Under the pieces are notes generated by a model. The model had not been told where the DNA came from and searched no databases. It saw only the letters and a list, made by a program, of their open reading frames with translations. A DNA stretch of 33,766 nucleotides, from contig JAKIML020000110.1 of assembly GCA_022702935.2 (NCBI GenBank), positions 1 through 33,766 on the forward strand. The letters are read 5' to 3'. The translations under genes and the position numbers were made by a program. This stretch comes from Bacillota bacterium. GTDB lineage: Bacteria; Bacillota; Clostridia; DSM-8532. This document shows positions 26,065 to 33,766 of this stretch, piece by piece. Position 1 is the stretch's first letter, and each line of letters opens with the position of its first letter.

Positions 26065-27122
26065 GCCGATTCTGGAACAGCAATACACGAAATCTCAAGC
26101 CCTATGTGGCCGGGGAGCAGCCCAAGGACAAGAGCTTTATCAAACTTAATACCAATGAGAACCCCTATCCGCCCTCACCTATGGTGATGGAGCGGATAAA
26201 AGGCTTTAATTTAGATGACCTTCGTCTCTATCCCAATACCGAGGGCCTAGTGGTCAAAAAGGCAGTCGCCCGCTTTTTTGGTATTTCGGAGGACGAGATC
26301 TTTGTGGGCAACGGATCCGACGAGGTGCTGGCCTTCCTTTTCAAGGCCTTTTTTGACAAAACTACCCCCATCGCCTTCCCCGACATTACCTACAGCTTTT
26401 ATCCCGTTTACAGCGCCCTTTATGAAATTCCCTATACCAAAGTGCCTGTTAACGAGGACTTTACCATTGATCTTGACAAGTACCCCCAGGAGGCCAAGGC
26501 CATTATTTTCGCCAATCCCAATGCCCCCACGGGACTTGGCATTCCCCGGGATACCATTGAAGGCCTTTTAAAGGCCCGGCCCGACACCCTGGTAGTGGTG
26601 GATGAGGCCTATGTGGACTTTGGCGGGGAGTCCTGTGTGCCGTTGATTGAACGCTATGACAATCTAATCGTGGTTCAGACCCTATCCAAATCCCGTTCTC
26701 TGGCGGGGATGCGCATTGGTCTGGCCATGGGCCAGAAGGCGCTCATGGAGGGCTTGATCAGGGTCAAGGACTCCTTCAACTCCTATCCTTTGGATGCCCT
26801 GGCCCAGGTGGCCGCTGCGGCAGCCTTTGAGGATACGGCCTACTTTGATGAGACACGGGAAAGGATTATAAAGACCCGGGAGAGCACTAAAGCGGCCCTC
26901 AGGGCATTAGGGGCCCAGGTCACTGATTCTTTGACCAACTTCCTCTTTGTGCGTCTGCCGGGTATCAGTGGCGCTGAAGCCTTGGCCAAACTGCGCCAGC
27001 AGGGGGTTCTGGTCAGGAATTTCCAAAGCCCCCCCATCAATGACTGGCTGCGTATCACAATTGGTACAGAAATGGATATGAAAAAAGTGGTTGAAATCGT
27101 CAGTAAGGTCATAGCACAGTAG
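26061..27122 (+). CDS. hisC: Histidinol-phosphate aminotransferase
   Basis: This PLP enzyme transfers an amino group between glutamate and imidazole-acetol phosphate. The 353 residues show the fold-type I pattern: IKLNTNENPYPPSP, the phosphate-binding GNGSDEVLAFLFKAF, IIFANPNAPTGLGI, VVVDEAYVDFGGES and the PLP lysine Lys210 in TLSKSRSLAGMRIG. The C-terminal VRNFQSPPINDWLRITIGT is also typical. The start overlaps the hisD stop (ATGA). After hisC comes a gap of 98 bases, the largest in the operon, with a candidate internal promoter. Confidence 0.95.
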   Translation: MSRFWNSNTRNLKPYVAGEQPKDKSFIKLNTNENPYPPSPMVMERIKGFNLDDLRLYPNTEGLVVKKAVARFFGISEDEIFVGNGSDEVLAFLFKAFFDKTTPIAFPDITYSFYPVYSALYEIPYTKVPVNEDFTIDLDKYPQEAKAIIFANPNAPTGLGIPRDTIEGLLKARPDTLVVVDEAYVDFGGESCVPLIERYDNLIVVQTLSKSRSLAGMRIGLAMGQKALMEGLIRVKDSFNSYPLDALAQVAAAAAFEDTAYFDETRERIIKTRESTKAALRALGAQVTDSLTNFLFVRLPGISGAEALAKLRQQGVLVRNFQSPPINDWLRITIGTEMDMKKVVEIVSKVIAQ

Positions 27123-27131
27123 ACCCCTGAA

Positions 27132-27140
27132 TGCTATAAT
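27132..27140 (+). promoter_or_regulatory. Candidate internal promoter between hisC and hisB
   Basis: TGCTATAAT is an extended -10 with a perfect TATAAT. The -35 position (TAGCAC) is poor. It could boost hisB-purC-hisH-A-F expression. Confidence 0.4.
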
Positions 27141-27220
27141 GATTCTGTCAAAAAGTCAAAATTTGTCTGAAAGGGCCAGAATGCTGCCCGCTTCCTATTA
27201 ATTTGATGAGAGGTATGGAT

Positions 27221-27805
27221 ATGAGAAATGCCGAGTTGGTCAGAAATACAAAGGAAACCCAGATCACCCTTTCGCTGAATCTGGACGGAACGGGCCAAAA
27301 TACCATCAATACCGGAATTGGATTCATGGATCATATGCTCACCCTTTTCTCGGGTCATGGCCGCTTTGATCTTAAGCTGATCTGTACGGGGGATCTCCAT
27401 GTGGATACCCATCATACGATGGAGGATGTGGGCATTGTTCTGGGCAAGGCCATTGCTCAGGCCCTGGGCGGCCGGGAATCCATTAAGCGATACGGCAGCA
27501 GCATGGTGCCCATGGACGAGGCTCTGGCGCTGGTGGCCCTGGATTTGTCCAACCGGCCCTATCTGCATTTTGAAGTGCCCTTTTCGGGTGCCAAAACCGG
27601 GGAGCTGGACACCGAAATGTACGAGGAGTTCTTCCGGGCCCTATCAGTAAATGCCGGAATGACGCTCCATATCAAGCTTATTCACGGCAAGAACAATCAC
27701 CATATCATTGAAGCCGTATTCAAGGCCTTTGCCCGGGCGCTGAGGGAGGCTGTAACCATAGACCCCACCATACAGGGGGTTTTATCCACCAAGGGCATGC
27801 TGTAG
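27221..27805 (+). CDS. hisB: Imidazoleglycerol-phosphate dehydratase
   Basis: This manganese enzyme converts imidazole glycerol phosphate to imidazole-acetol phosphate. It is the monofunctional 194-residue form, without the phosphatase domain of E. coli HisB. The metal-binding blocks are FMDHMLTLFSGHG, VDTHHTMEDVGI and NNHHIIEAVFKAFARAL, plus DLSNRPYLHF. ATG 27221 gives the usual MRNAELVRNTKET start and has GAGAGG 7 bases upstream; earlier in-frame starts (27203, 27206, 27215) are less well placed. No histidinol-phosphatase gene is in the window. Confidence 0.95.
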   Translation: MRNAELVRNTKETQITLSLNLDGTGQNTINTGIGFMDHMLTLFSGHGRFDLKLICTGDLHVDTHHTMEDVGIVLGKAIAQALGGRESIKRYGSSMVPMDEALALVALDLSNRPYLHFEVPFSGAKTGELDTEMYEEFFRALSVNAGMTLHIKLIHGKNNHHIIEAVFKAFARALREAVTIDPTIQGVLSTKGML

Positions 27806-27815
27806 GAATGTAAAA

Positions 27816-27835
27816 GCAAGAGGATCTCTTCTTGC
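27816..27835 (+). repeat. Intercistronic hairpin between hisB and purC
   Basis: GCAAGAGG (27816-27823) pairs with CTTCTTGC (27828-27835) around a 4-base loop, with one wobble pair. There is no T-tract, so it is more likely an RNA-stability or processing element than a terminator. Confidence 0.5.
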
Positions 27836-27862
27836 GGTTAAATAGAGATGGAGGAACAACTG

Positions 27863-28753
27863 ATGCTGCTGAGAGATACCAATTTTATTGATTTGCCCGT
27901 ATTTATCAAAGGAAAGGTCAGAGATGTTTACGAGGTCGGAAAGGATATGCTTTTGATGATTGTCACCGACCGAATCTCGGCCTTCGACGTGGTCTTTGAC
28001 GATTTGATTCCCGATAAGGGCTGCCTGCTTAACGGTATTTCGGCCTTCTGGTTCGATTACTGCAAGGACATCATCGGCAACCATGTGGTTACCACCGACG
28101 TTTCCGAGTATCCCATGGGGCTGTCCCGGTTCAAGGAAGAGCTCCAGGGCCGTTCCATGCTGGTCAGAAAGGTAAAGATGGTAGAGGCCGAATGCATTGT
28201 CCGCGGCTATCTGGAAGGCTCAGGCCTCAAGGATTACAAGGCCACGGGAGAGGTGAGCGGCATTAAGCTGCCCGCCGGCTTAAAACAGGCCGATATGCTG
28301 CCCGAGCCCATTTTCACCCCCTCCACCAAGGCCAAAGAAGGCCATGATATCAATGTGAGCTACGATTATGTGAAGGAGCAGATTGGCGAGGAACTGGCCG
28401 CTCAGCTTAAGGAAGTCTCCATTGCCCTTTATAAGAAGGCCAGCAGCTATGCCAAGGAAAAGGGCATCATTCTTGCCGATACCAAGTTTGAATTCGGTAT
28501 GCTGGACGGAAAGCTGGTTATTGCCGACGAGATGTTTACGCCCGATTCCTCCCGGTTCTGGGAACTGTCCGAGTATGAGCCCGGAAGAGCCCAGAAGAGC
28601 TTTGACAAACAGTATTTAAGAGAATACCTGGAGTCTTTGGACTGGAACAAGCAGCCCCCGGCGCCCAAGCTCCCCGAGGAGGTCATCCAGAAGACCAGGG
28701 CCAAGTACATTGAAGCCTATGAACGGTTAACAGGAAAGAAGTTTAGCGTATGA
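27863..28753 (+). CDS. purC: Phosphoribosylaminoimidazole-succinocarboxamide synthase
   Basis: PurC joins aspartate to CAIR with ATP to give SAICAR in purine synthesis. The 296 residues match the longer, yeast ADE1-like type rather than the ~240-residue E. coli type. Family blocks include GKVRDVYEVG, VTDRISAFDVVF, VRKVKMVEAECIVRGYLEGS, FTPSTKAKEGHD, ADTKFEFG and IADEMFTPDSSRFW. ATG 27863 has GGAGG 8 bases upstream; an in-frame ATG at 27848 precedes that site. It is embedded in the his operon and overlaps hisH by 4 bases, so it is truly part of the transcript. HisF/HisH release AICAR, two steps after CAIR in the same pathway. Confidence 0.95.
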   Translation: MLLRDTNFIDLPVFIKGKVRDVYEVGKDMLLMIVTDRISAFDVVFDDLIPDKGCLLNGISAFWFDYCKDIIGNHVVTTDVSEYPMGLSRFKEELQGRSMLVRKVKMVEAECIVRGYLEGSGLKDYKATGEVSGIKLPAGLKQADMLPEPIFTPSTKAKEGHDINVSYDYVKEQIGEELAAQLKEVSIALYKKASSYAKEKGIILADTKFEFGMLDGKLVIADEMFTPDSSRFWELSEYEPGRAQKSFDKQYLREYLESLDWNKQPPAPKLPEEVIQKTRAKYIEAYERLTGKKFSV

Positions 28754-29379
28754 TTGCCATTATTGATTATGACGCAGGGAATCTCAGGAGTGTGGCCAAG
28801 GCCCTGGAGCGGGCCGGAGAAAAGCCCCTGATTACCTGCGATGCCCAAACCATATTAAATAGTCAGGCCGTGGTTCTTCCCGGCGTGGGTGCCTTCTCCG
28901 ACTGCATGAACAGCCTGGTCAGCAAGGGCATGGATAAGGTGGTTAAGGCCTGCTTCGAGATGAAGAAGCCCTTTTTAGGCATATGCCTGGGCTATCAGAT
29001 GCTTTTTGAGTACAGCTTCGAGCATGCCCAGGGCACCAATGGCATTCCAGGCCTGGGCATCTTCAAGGGCAGTGTGAAGCGATTCCCCGAATCGGCGGAA
29101 CTCAAGGTTCCCCATATGGGCTGGAACACGCTGAAGTTCGCCAAGGCCTCACCCTTCTTTGAAGGCCTGGATACTGAGACCTATGTGTATTTTGTCCACT
29201 CCTATTATGTGGATGCCGAGGACAGAAGCCTGGTGGCCGCCACCTGTGATTATGGCATTACCTTCGATGCGGCCATCGCCGGGGATCATTTTCTGGCCAT
29301 GCAGTTCCATCCCGAGAAGAGCGGGGATGTGGGCTTTAAGCTTCTCAGCAATTTTTTAAAGGTGGTTAAAGGTTCATGA
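28750..29379 (+). CDS. hisH: Imidazole glycerol phosphate synthase, glutaminase subunit
   Basis: HisH hydrolyses glutamine and passes ammonia to HisF. The 209-residue class I glutaminase shows the nucleophile Cys79 in FLGICLGYQML and the His187/Glu189 pair in QFHPEKSG, with the opening IAIIDYDAGNLRSVAKALE and VVLPGVGAFSDCMN. ATGA overlaps link it to purC before it and hisA after it, suggesting coupled translation. Confidence 0.96.
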   Translation: MIAIIDYDAGNLRSVAKALERAGEKPLITCDAQTILNSQAVVLPGVGAFSDCMNSLVSKGMDKVVKACFEMKKPFLGICLGYQMLFEYSFEHAQGTNGIPGLGIFKGSVKRFPESAELKVPHMGWNTLKFAKASPFFEGLDTETYVYFVHSYYVDAEDRSLVAATCDYGITFDAAIAGDHFLAMQFHPEKSGDVGFKLLSNFLKVVKGS

Positions 29380-30089
29380 TACTCTATCCTGCCATTGATA
29401 TCCGGGGCGGCCAATGTGTAAGGCTGACCCAGGGACGCTATGATGATATGACGGTTTTTGCCCCCGATCCCATATCCGTGGCCCTTAAGTTCCAGGAGGC
29501 CGGAGCCCGCTGGCTCCATGTGGTGGATCTGGACGGAGCCCGGAATGAGGCCGGAAACCGTGAGCTTATCGCAAGGATTGCCCGTACCCTTTCCATTCCC
29601 GTTCAGACCGGCGGGGGCATCAGAACCTTTGCCGATATCCAGGCGGTGCTGGAGGCAGGGATCAGCCGTGTGATTCTTGGTACGGCGGCGGTCAGGGATC
29701 CGGAACTGGTTAAAAAGGCTGTGGAAGCCTATGGCGAGAAAATCGCCGTGGGAATTGATGCCAAGGATGGCTATGTGGCCATTGAGGGCTGGGAAAAAAC
29801 CAGCAGCTTTAGGGCTGTGGAATTTGCCCGGACCATGGAAGCCATGGGCGTTAAAACCATTATCTATACCGATATTGCCACCGACGGCATGCTTTCGGGC
29901 CCCAATCTTGCGGCCATGAAGGAAATGTCCGAAGCGGTGAGCCTCAATATCATTGCCTCGGGCGGAGTGTCCAAGGTGGCGGATCTTTTAAGCCTCAAGG
30001 CGCTGGGGCTTCATGGTGCCATTGTGGGCAAGGCCCTCTACACCGGAGCCATTGATTTAAAACAGGCCCTTACGGCCTTAGGAGGTTAG
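29376..30089 (+). CDS. hisA: ProFAR isomerase
   Basis: HisA isomerises ProFAR to PRFAR with a (beta/alpha)8 barrel. The 237 residues show the catalytic acids Asp8 ([15 protein letters not shown]) and Asp128 ([16 protein letters not shown]), and phosphate-binding [11 protein letters not shown] and [12 protein letters not shown]. Its start overlaps the hisH stop, and hisF follows after one base. The hisF ribosome site lies in the last codons of hisA. Confidence 0.95.
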   Translation: MILYPAIDIRGGQCVRLTQGRYDDMTVFAPDPISVALKFQEAGARWLHVVDLDGARNEAGNRELIARIARTLSIPVQTGGGIRTFADIQAVLEAGISRVILGTAAVRDPELVKKAVEAYGEKIAVGIDAKDGYVAIEGWEKTSSFRAVEFARTMEAMGVKTIIYTDIATDGMLSGPNLAAMKEMSEAVSLNIIASGGVSKVADLLSLKALGLHGAIVGKALYTGAIDLKQALTALGG

Positions 30090-30090
30090 C

Positions 30091-30852
30091 ATGCTGACCA
30101 AGAGAATTATTCCCTGTCTGGACGTCCATGGCGGGAGAGTGGTCAAGGGTGTCCAGTTTGTCAATCTGATAGATGCCGGTGATCCGGTGGCCTGTGCCGC
30201 TGCCTATGACAGGGCGGGCGCCGACGAGCTCACCTTTCTGGATATTACGGCCTCCTCTGATTCCCGGAATATCATGCTGGATGTGGTGGCCCGGGTGGCC
30301 GAGCAGGTCTTTATCCCCTTTACGGTGGGGGGTGGAATCCGTACTGTGGAGGATTATCGCCAGATCCTTTTAGCCGGTGCTGACAAAATCGGCGTAAATT
30401 CAGCGGCCATCAAACGGCCCGAGCTCATTACCGAAGCGGCTCTGCGCTTTGGCTCCCAGTGTGTGGTGGTAGCCATTGACGCCAAAAGGCGTGAAGACCG
30501 CTCAGGCTGGGATGTGTACTTAAACGGCGGACGGGTCAATACGGGCCTGGATGCGGTAGAATGGGCCTACGAGGCCGAAAAACGCGGTGCCGGGGAGATC
30601 CTTCTTACCAGTATGGACTGTGACGGCACCAAGGCTGGCTATGATATTGAACTGACTCGTGCCATTTCCGAAACCGTCAAGATTCCCGTCATCGCCTCGG
30701 GCGGGGCCGGAACCTTTGAGCATTTTAAGGAGGCCATTGTGGAGGCCAGGGCCGATGCGGTGCTGGCTGCATCCCTCTTCCACTTCGGGGAGATGAAGAT
30801 TTCCGACTTAAAGCAGTACTTAAGGGAGCAGGGTATCCCTGTCAGGCTTTAA
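30091..30852 (+). CDS. hisF: Imidazole glycerol phosphate synthase, cyclase subunit
   Basis: HisF uses ammonia from HisH to turn PRFAR into imidazole glycerol phosphate and AICAR. The 253 residues have the catalytic Asp11 ([15 protein letters not shown]) and Asp130 (VVAIDAKRR), with [14 protein letters not shown] and [13 protein letters not shown] as phosphate sites. AGGAGG lies 5 bases upstream of the ATG. It is the last gene of the operon here; a terminator follows, so hisI and hisE are not linked downstream. Confidence 0.97.
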   Translation: MLTKRIIPCLDVHGGRVVKGVQFVNLIDAGDPVACAAAYDRAGADELTFLDITASSDSRNIMLDVVARVAEQVFIPFTVGGGIRTVEDYRQILLAGADKIGVNSAAIKRPELITEAALRFGSQCVVVAIDAKRREDRSGWDVYLNGGRVNTGLDAVEWAYEAEKRGAGEILLTSMDCDGTKAGYDIELTRAISETVKIPVIASGGAGTFEHFKEAIVEARADAVLAASLFHFGEMKISDLKQYLREQGIPVRL

Positions 30853-30889
30853 TCTGCATGAATACCTGCCAGACGCCAGCCATTCCTGC

Positions 30890-30912
30890 CAAACATGAAA
30901 TATAAATGTTTG
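30890..30912. repeat. Small inverted repeat after hisF
   Basis: CAAACAT (30890-30896) and ATGTTTG (30906-30912) are perfect inverted copies with a 9-base loop. No role is evident; it could add to 3' end stability before the terminator. Confidence 0.35.
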
Positions 30913-30917
30913 CCGAC

Positions 30918-30953
30918 AGCCACCTTGATTTTTAAGATCAGGGTGGCTTCTTA
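30918..30953 (+). terminator. Terminator of the his operon
   Basis: AGCCACCTTGAT (30918-30929) pairs with ATCAGGGTGGCT (30937-30948), 12 pairs with one wobble, around a 7-base loop, followed by the modest tail TCTTA. Confidence 0.75.
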
Positions 30954-30991
30954 TATGGAAAAACTGGGAAAAAGGGTGGTGGAGAAGTGCA

Positions 30992-31020
30992 TTGACAAAA
31001 AAATAACAACTTGATATAGT
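30992..31020 (+). promoter_or_regulatory. Strong sigma-A promoter of rex
   Basis: TTGACA (30992-30997) and TATAGT (31015-31020) have a 17-base spacer. The start would be near 31027. Confidence 0.8.
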
Positions 31021-31035
31021 AATTAATAAAGTTTT

Positions 31036-31051
31036 TTGTGAAAATTAACAA
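31036..31051. promoter_or_regulatory. Rex-like palindrome in front of rex
   Basis: TTGTGAAAATTAACAA combines Rex half-sites TTGTGAA and TTAACAA, but with 2 rather than the usual 4 bases between them. It lies just after the expected start site, suggesting autoregulation with a non-standard spacing. Confidence 0.4.
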
Positions 31052-31074
31052 AAGAGATAAGGCAGGTAGAAAAC

Positions 31075-31710
31075 ATGAGTGAAGATAAAAAGATATCGAT
31101 TGCGGTGATAAGACGACTTCCAAGGTACTTTCGTTACTTGTCCGATCTCATTAAGCTGGATATTAAGCGCATTTCCTCCAAAGAGCTCAGCGAGCGTATG
31201 GGTATCACGGCTTCCCAGATCCGTCAGGACCTCAACTGCTTCGGCGGTTTTGGGCAGCAGGGATATGGTTATAATGTGGAATCCCTCTATGAGGAAATTG
31301 GTAAGATCCTCGGTGTCAATAAGCGCTTCAACTGTATCATTGTAGGTGCCGGTAACATGGGTAATGCCCTGGCCAATTACGAGAATTTCAAAAAGCGCGG
31401 CTATGATATTGTGGCCATCTTCGATGAGGCCAAGGACAAGGTAGGAACCGTTATCCATGGTATCAAGGTGCTCCATATCAACGAACTGGACAAGTTTTTG
31501 GAGGGAACCAAGGTGGACATTGCCATGCTCACCGTCCCCAACAGCAAAATCAATGAGGTGGCCACAAAAATCACCTCGTTGGGTATTAAGGGGATATGGA
31601 ATTTCTCACCCACCGATCTTCGCCTGGGTGATGATGTGGTGGTAGAGAACGTGCATTTAAGCGACAGCTTGATGGTTTTAGGCTACCGATTGAGGGAAAA
31701 GGGCTTCTGA
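31075..31710 (+). CDS. rex: Redox-sensing transcriptional repressor Rex
   Basis: Rex binds DNA when NADH/NAD+ is low and leaves it when NADH is high, controlling fermentation and energy genes. The 211 residues have an N-terminal winged helix (about 10-80; ISIAVIRRLPRYFRYL, SKELSERMGITASQIRQDL, FGGFGQQGYGYNVESL) and a Rossmann NAD(H) domain (IIVGAGNMGNALANY, glycine loop from residue 91), ending in a domain-swapped helix (LSDSLMVLGYRLREK). AAGGCAGG lies before the ATG. It is a single-gene transcript with its own promoter and terminator. Candidate targets in this window are rex, pckG and the DUF1836 cluster. Confidence 0.97.
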   Translation: MSEDKKISIAVIRRLPRYFRYLSDLIKLDIKRISSKELSERMGITASQIRQDLNCFGGFGQQGYGYNVESLYEEIGKILGVNKRFNCIIVGAGNMGNALANYENFKKRGYDIVAIFDEAKDKVGTVIHGIKVLHINELDKFLEGTKVDIAMLTVPNSKINEVATKITSLGIKGIWNFSPTDLRLGDDVVVENVHLSDSLMVLGYRLREKGF

Positions 31711-31728
31711 TAAGACCAGGAAGAATCG

Positions 31729-31758
31729 ACCAGGAGATTGAAAGTCTCCTGGTTTTTT
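31729..31758 (+). terminator. Terminator of rex
   Basis: ACCAGGAGA (31729-31737) pairs perfectly with TCTCCTGGT (31745-31753) around a 7-base loop, followed by TTTTT. Confidence 0.93.
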
Positions 31759-31785
31759 GCGTTGGAAAACTTTATGAAATTCTTT

Positions 31786-31814
31786 TTTACATCAGTCTTA
31801 TTTTCGGGTACAAT
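31786..31814 (+). promoter_or_regulatory. Probable promoter of the dehydratase-activase gene
   Basis: TTTACA (31786-31791) and TACAAT (31809-31814) have a 17-base spacer. The leader before the ATG is about 67 bases. Confidence 0.7.
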
Positions 31815-31854
31815 TAAAGGAATGTAAAGCCTTATGACTTTACCTGTCAATGTG

Positions 31855-31868
31855 GCCTAAAATTAGGC
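31855..31868. promoter_or_regulatory. Palindrome in the leader of the activase gene
   Basis: GCCTAAAATTAGGC has perfect 6-base inverted arms and lies 4 bases before the GAGAGGAG ribosome site. It may be an operator or a small hairpin limiting translation. No regulator is assigned. Confidence 0.4.
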
Positions 31869-31887
31869 TATTGAGAGGAGAACCACT

Positions 31888-33766
31888 ATGGGACGCAAAA
31901 GTGTTTTTCGAGTGGGGATTGATATAGGTTCCACAACCATTAAGGTTGTTCTTTTGAATCAGGACAATGAATTGATTTATAGCAAATATGAACGCCATTA
32001 TTCTGATATTAAGAAAAAGCTTCATCAAATCCTTCACTATACCGGAAATCTTGTCAAGGATGCGCCAGTGACAGTGACGATCACGGGCTCGGGGGGGATG
32101 AGCATTGCCAAGGCCCTGAAGCTTCCTTTCACTCAGGAGGTCATCGCCGCCACCAATGCCATCAAAGCCTTCTATCCCGAGACTGACGTGGCCATTGAGC
32201 TGGGTGGGGAGGATGCCAAGATCACCTACTTCACCCATGGGATGGAGCAGCGCATGAACGGTACATGTGCGGGTGGTACGGGCTCCTTCATCGACCAGAT
32301 GGCGGCGCTTTTGATGGTGGATGCCCAGGGGCTCAACGAGCTGGCTAAAAACCATAAGGTCATCTATCCCATTGCAGCACGGTGCGGGGTTTTTGCCAAG
32401 ACCGATGTCCAGCCCCTGCTCAATGAGGGGGTAGCCAAGGAGGATATTGCCGCATCGGTGCTCCAGGCCGTGGTCATTCAGACCATCAGCGGTCTGGCCT
32501 GTGGAAGGCCTATCAAGGGGAATGTGGCCTTTTTAGGCGGGCCCCTGCATTTTCTGTCGGAACTGAGGGCCAGATTCATTGAAACCCTTGATCTTAAGGA
32601 ACATCAGATTATTATCCCTGAAAACTCCCAGCTTTTCATGGCCCTGGGCGCTGCCCTGACCTCTGAAAGCCAGGACCCGTTTCTTTTCAGGAATCTTTTA
32701 AACAGGCTGGATGATCTTCATGGCTTTGATGCGGTGGAGACCCAGCGTCTGGAACCCCTGTTTACCTCGGAGGCGGACTATGAAAGGTTTGTGGTGCGGC
32801 ATAGCAGGGCTTCGGTACATAAACGGGATCTTAAGACCTTTGAAGGGGACTGCTTCTTAGGCATTGATGCCGGGTCAACCACCACCAAGATGGCCCTGAT
32901 TGACAGCGAGGGCAATCTCCTGTATACCCATTACGGCAGTAATGAGGGAAGTCCTTTAAACTCCACGGTCAAGGCCCTGGAGGCGCTTTACCAGGCCATG
33001 CCCAAAGGCGCCAGAATTGTCTCCTCGGCCGTTACAGGCTATGGGGAGGGGCTTATCAAATCAGCGCTGAAGGTGGATTTTGGAGAGATCGAAACCATTG
33101 CTCATTATAAAGCTGCCGAATTCTTCTGCCCCGGTGTGGATTTCATTCTGGACATCGGCGGTCAGGACATGAAATGCCTGCAAACCCGGGACGGCATTGT
33201 GGAGCATATCCTTCTTAACGAGGCCTGCTCCTCGGGCTGCGGCTCCTTTTTGGATACCTTTGCCTCCTCATTAAGCATGAGTGCCGAGGATTTTTCAAAG
33301 GAAGCCCTGTTTGCTGAAAAACCGGTGGACTTGGGTTCCCGGTGTACGGTGTTTATGAACTCCAGGGTCAAGCAGGCCCAAAAGGAAGGGGCCAGTGTGG
33401 GTGATATCTCGGCGGGCCTGTCCTATTCGGTTATCAAAAATGCGCTTTTTAAGGTTATTAAAGCAAGAAACCCCGAGGATTTGGGAGAAAAGATAGTGGT
33501 TCAGGGCGGAACCTTTTATAACGATGCGGTTTTAAGAAGCTTTGAACTGCTTTCGGGCCGTGAGGTCATCCGGCCCGATATCGCCGGCATCATGGGGGCC
33601 TTCGGTGCAGCCCTTATTGCCCGTGAGCGCCATGAGGCGGGCCGTTCTTCCACCCTTCTTAAGGCTGAGCAGCTCAGGCATTTTGAGCTCACCACAAAGG
33701 TGGCTCGCTGCGGACTGTGTGCCAACAACTGCCTTCTGACCATAAACCGATTCAACAACGGGGAGC
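31888..33766 (+). CDS. 2-hydroxyacyl-CoA dehydratase activase-like protein, 5' part
   Basis: The reading frame stays open for 626 codons and leaves the window. It carries two tandem BadF/BadG/HgdC-type ASKHA ATPase domains. Domain 1 has [10 protein letters not shown] (from residue 10), Cys127 in [13 protein letters not shown] and Cys166 in [15 protein letters not shown]. Domain 2 has [10 protein letters not shown] (from 325), Cys447/Cys451 in [13 protein letters not shown] and Cys486 in [14 protein letters not shown]. In single-domain activases the two equivalent Cys per subunit hold a 4Fe-4S cluster that sends an ATP-driven electron to the dehydratase. After domain 2 a third Cys set appears, CGLCANNC (608-615). 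This matches the very long activase family (often over 1,000 residues), whose later part includes a dehydratase-like region. GAGAGGAG precedes the ATG. The substrate is unknown. Confidence 0.9.
   Translation, partial: MGRKSVFRVGIDIGSTTIKVVLLNQDNELIYSKYERHYSDIKKKLHQILHYTGNLVKDAPVTVTITGSGGMSIAKALKLPFTQEVIAATNAIKAFYPETDVAIELGGEDAKITYFTHGMEQRMNGTCAGGTGSFIDQMAALLMVDAQGLNELAKNHKVIYPIAARCGVFAKTDVQPLLNEGVAKEDIAASVLQAVVIQTISGLACGRPIKGNVAFLGGPLHFLSELRARFIETLDLKEHQIIIPENSQLFMALGAALTSESQDPFLFRNLLNRLDDLHGFDAVETQRLEPLFTSEADYERFVVRHSRASVHKRDLKTFEGDCFLGIDAGSTTTKMALIDSEGNLLYTHYGSNEGSPLNSTVKALEALYQAMPKGARIVSSAVTGYGEGLIKSALKVDFGEIETIAHYKAAEFFCPGVDFILDIGGQDMKCLQTRDGIVEHILLNEACSSGCGSFLDTFASSLSMSAEDFSKEALFAEKPVDLGSRCTVFMNSRVKQAQKEGASVGDISAGLSYSVIKNALFKVIKARNPEDLGEKIVVQGGTFYNDAVLRSFELLSGREVIRPDIAGIMGAFGAALIARERHEAGRSSTLLKAEQLRHFELTTKVARCGLCANNCLLTINRFNNGE

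Overview
The window looks like chromosomal DNA of an anaerobic Bacillota, most likely in the Clostridia. This rests on the gene families present: a Rex redox repressor, a very large 2-hydroxyacyl-CoA dehydratase activase-like protein, GTP-type PEP carboxykinase, pyruvate kinase with the extra PEP-utiliser domain, DUF1836 and HisZ with short HisG. Strong AGGAGG-type ribosome sites and sigma-A type promoters agree. I cannot name a genus. I see no tRNA, rRNA, CRISPR array, insertion sequence or phage gene.

Layout. Positions 1-14100 are a carbohydrate and central carbon region: an aldo/keto reductase with a ferredoxin tail, a tiny convergent membrane ORF, a glycogen debranching enzyme, pyruvate kinase, a membrane protein fused to a spermidine-synthase-like domain (minus), then type I pullulanase (minus) divergent from a neopullulanase-type GH13 enzyme, a LacI regulator and a sugar-binding lipoprotein. 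A strong promoter with a perfect 18-bp palindromic operator lies in the divergent region. Positions 14100-17100 carry pckG and a CPBP protease, both minus. Positions 17200-22700 carry a 41-residue proline-rich ORF with an attenuator-like structure, a UvrD/PcrA-type helicase, and a DUF1836 - NfeD-like - flotillin cluster. Positions 22700-30950 are one long histidine operon, hisZ-G-D-C-B-purC-H-A-F, with purC embedded. From 30950 to the end are rex and the start of the dehydratase-activase gene, which runs off the window.

How it fits together. The first part handles alpha-glucan breakdown and the PEP/pyruvate node. The LacI regulator probably controls its own operon through the operator ahead of the neopullulanase gene. 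Rex senses NADH/NAD+. Rex-like palindromes lie in front of rex, in front of pckG and on the promoter of the DUF1836-NfeD-flotillin cluster, so a local Rex regulon is the most interesting testable idea here. In the his operon, purC adds a purine-pathway step to a pathway whose HisF/HisH step releases the purine intermediate AICAR. hisI and hisE are not in the window.

Most genes belong to well-known families. The less explained items are the Rex-like site on the flotillin cluster with its Cys/His-rich NfeD loop, the three-arm alternative hairpin after the 41-residue ORF, and the 49-residue membrane ORF.
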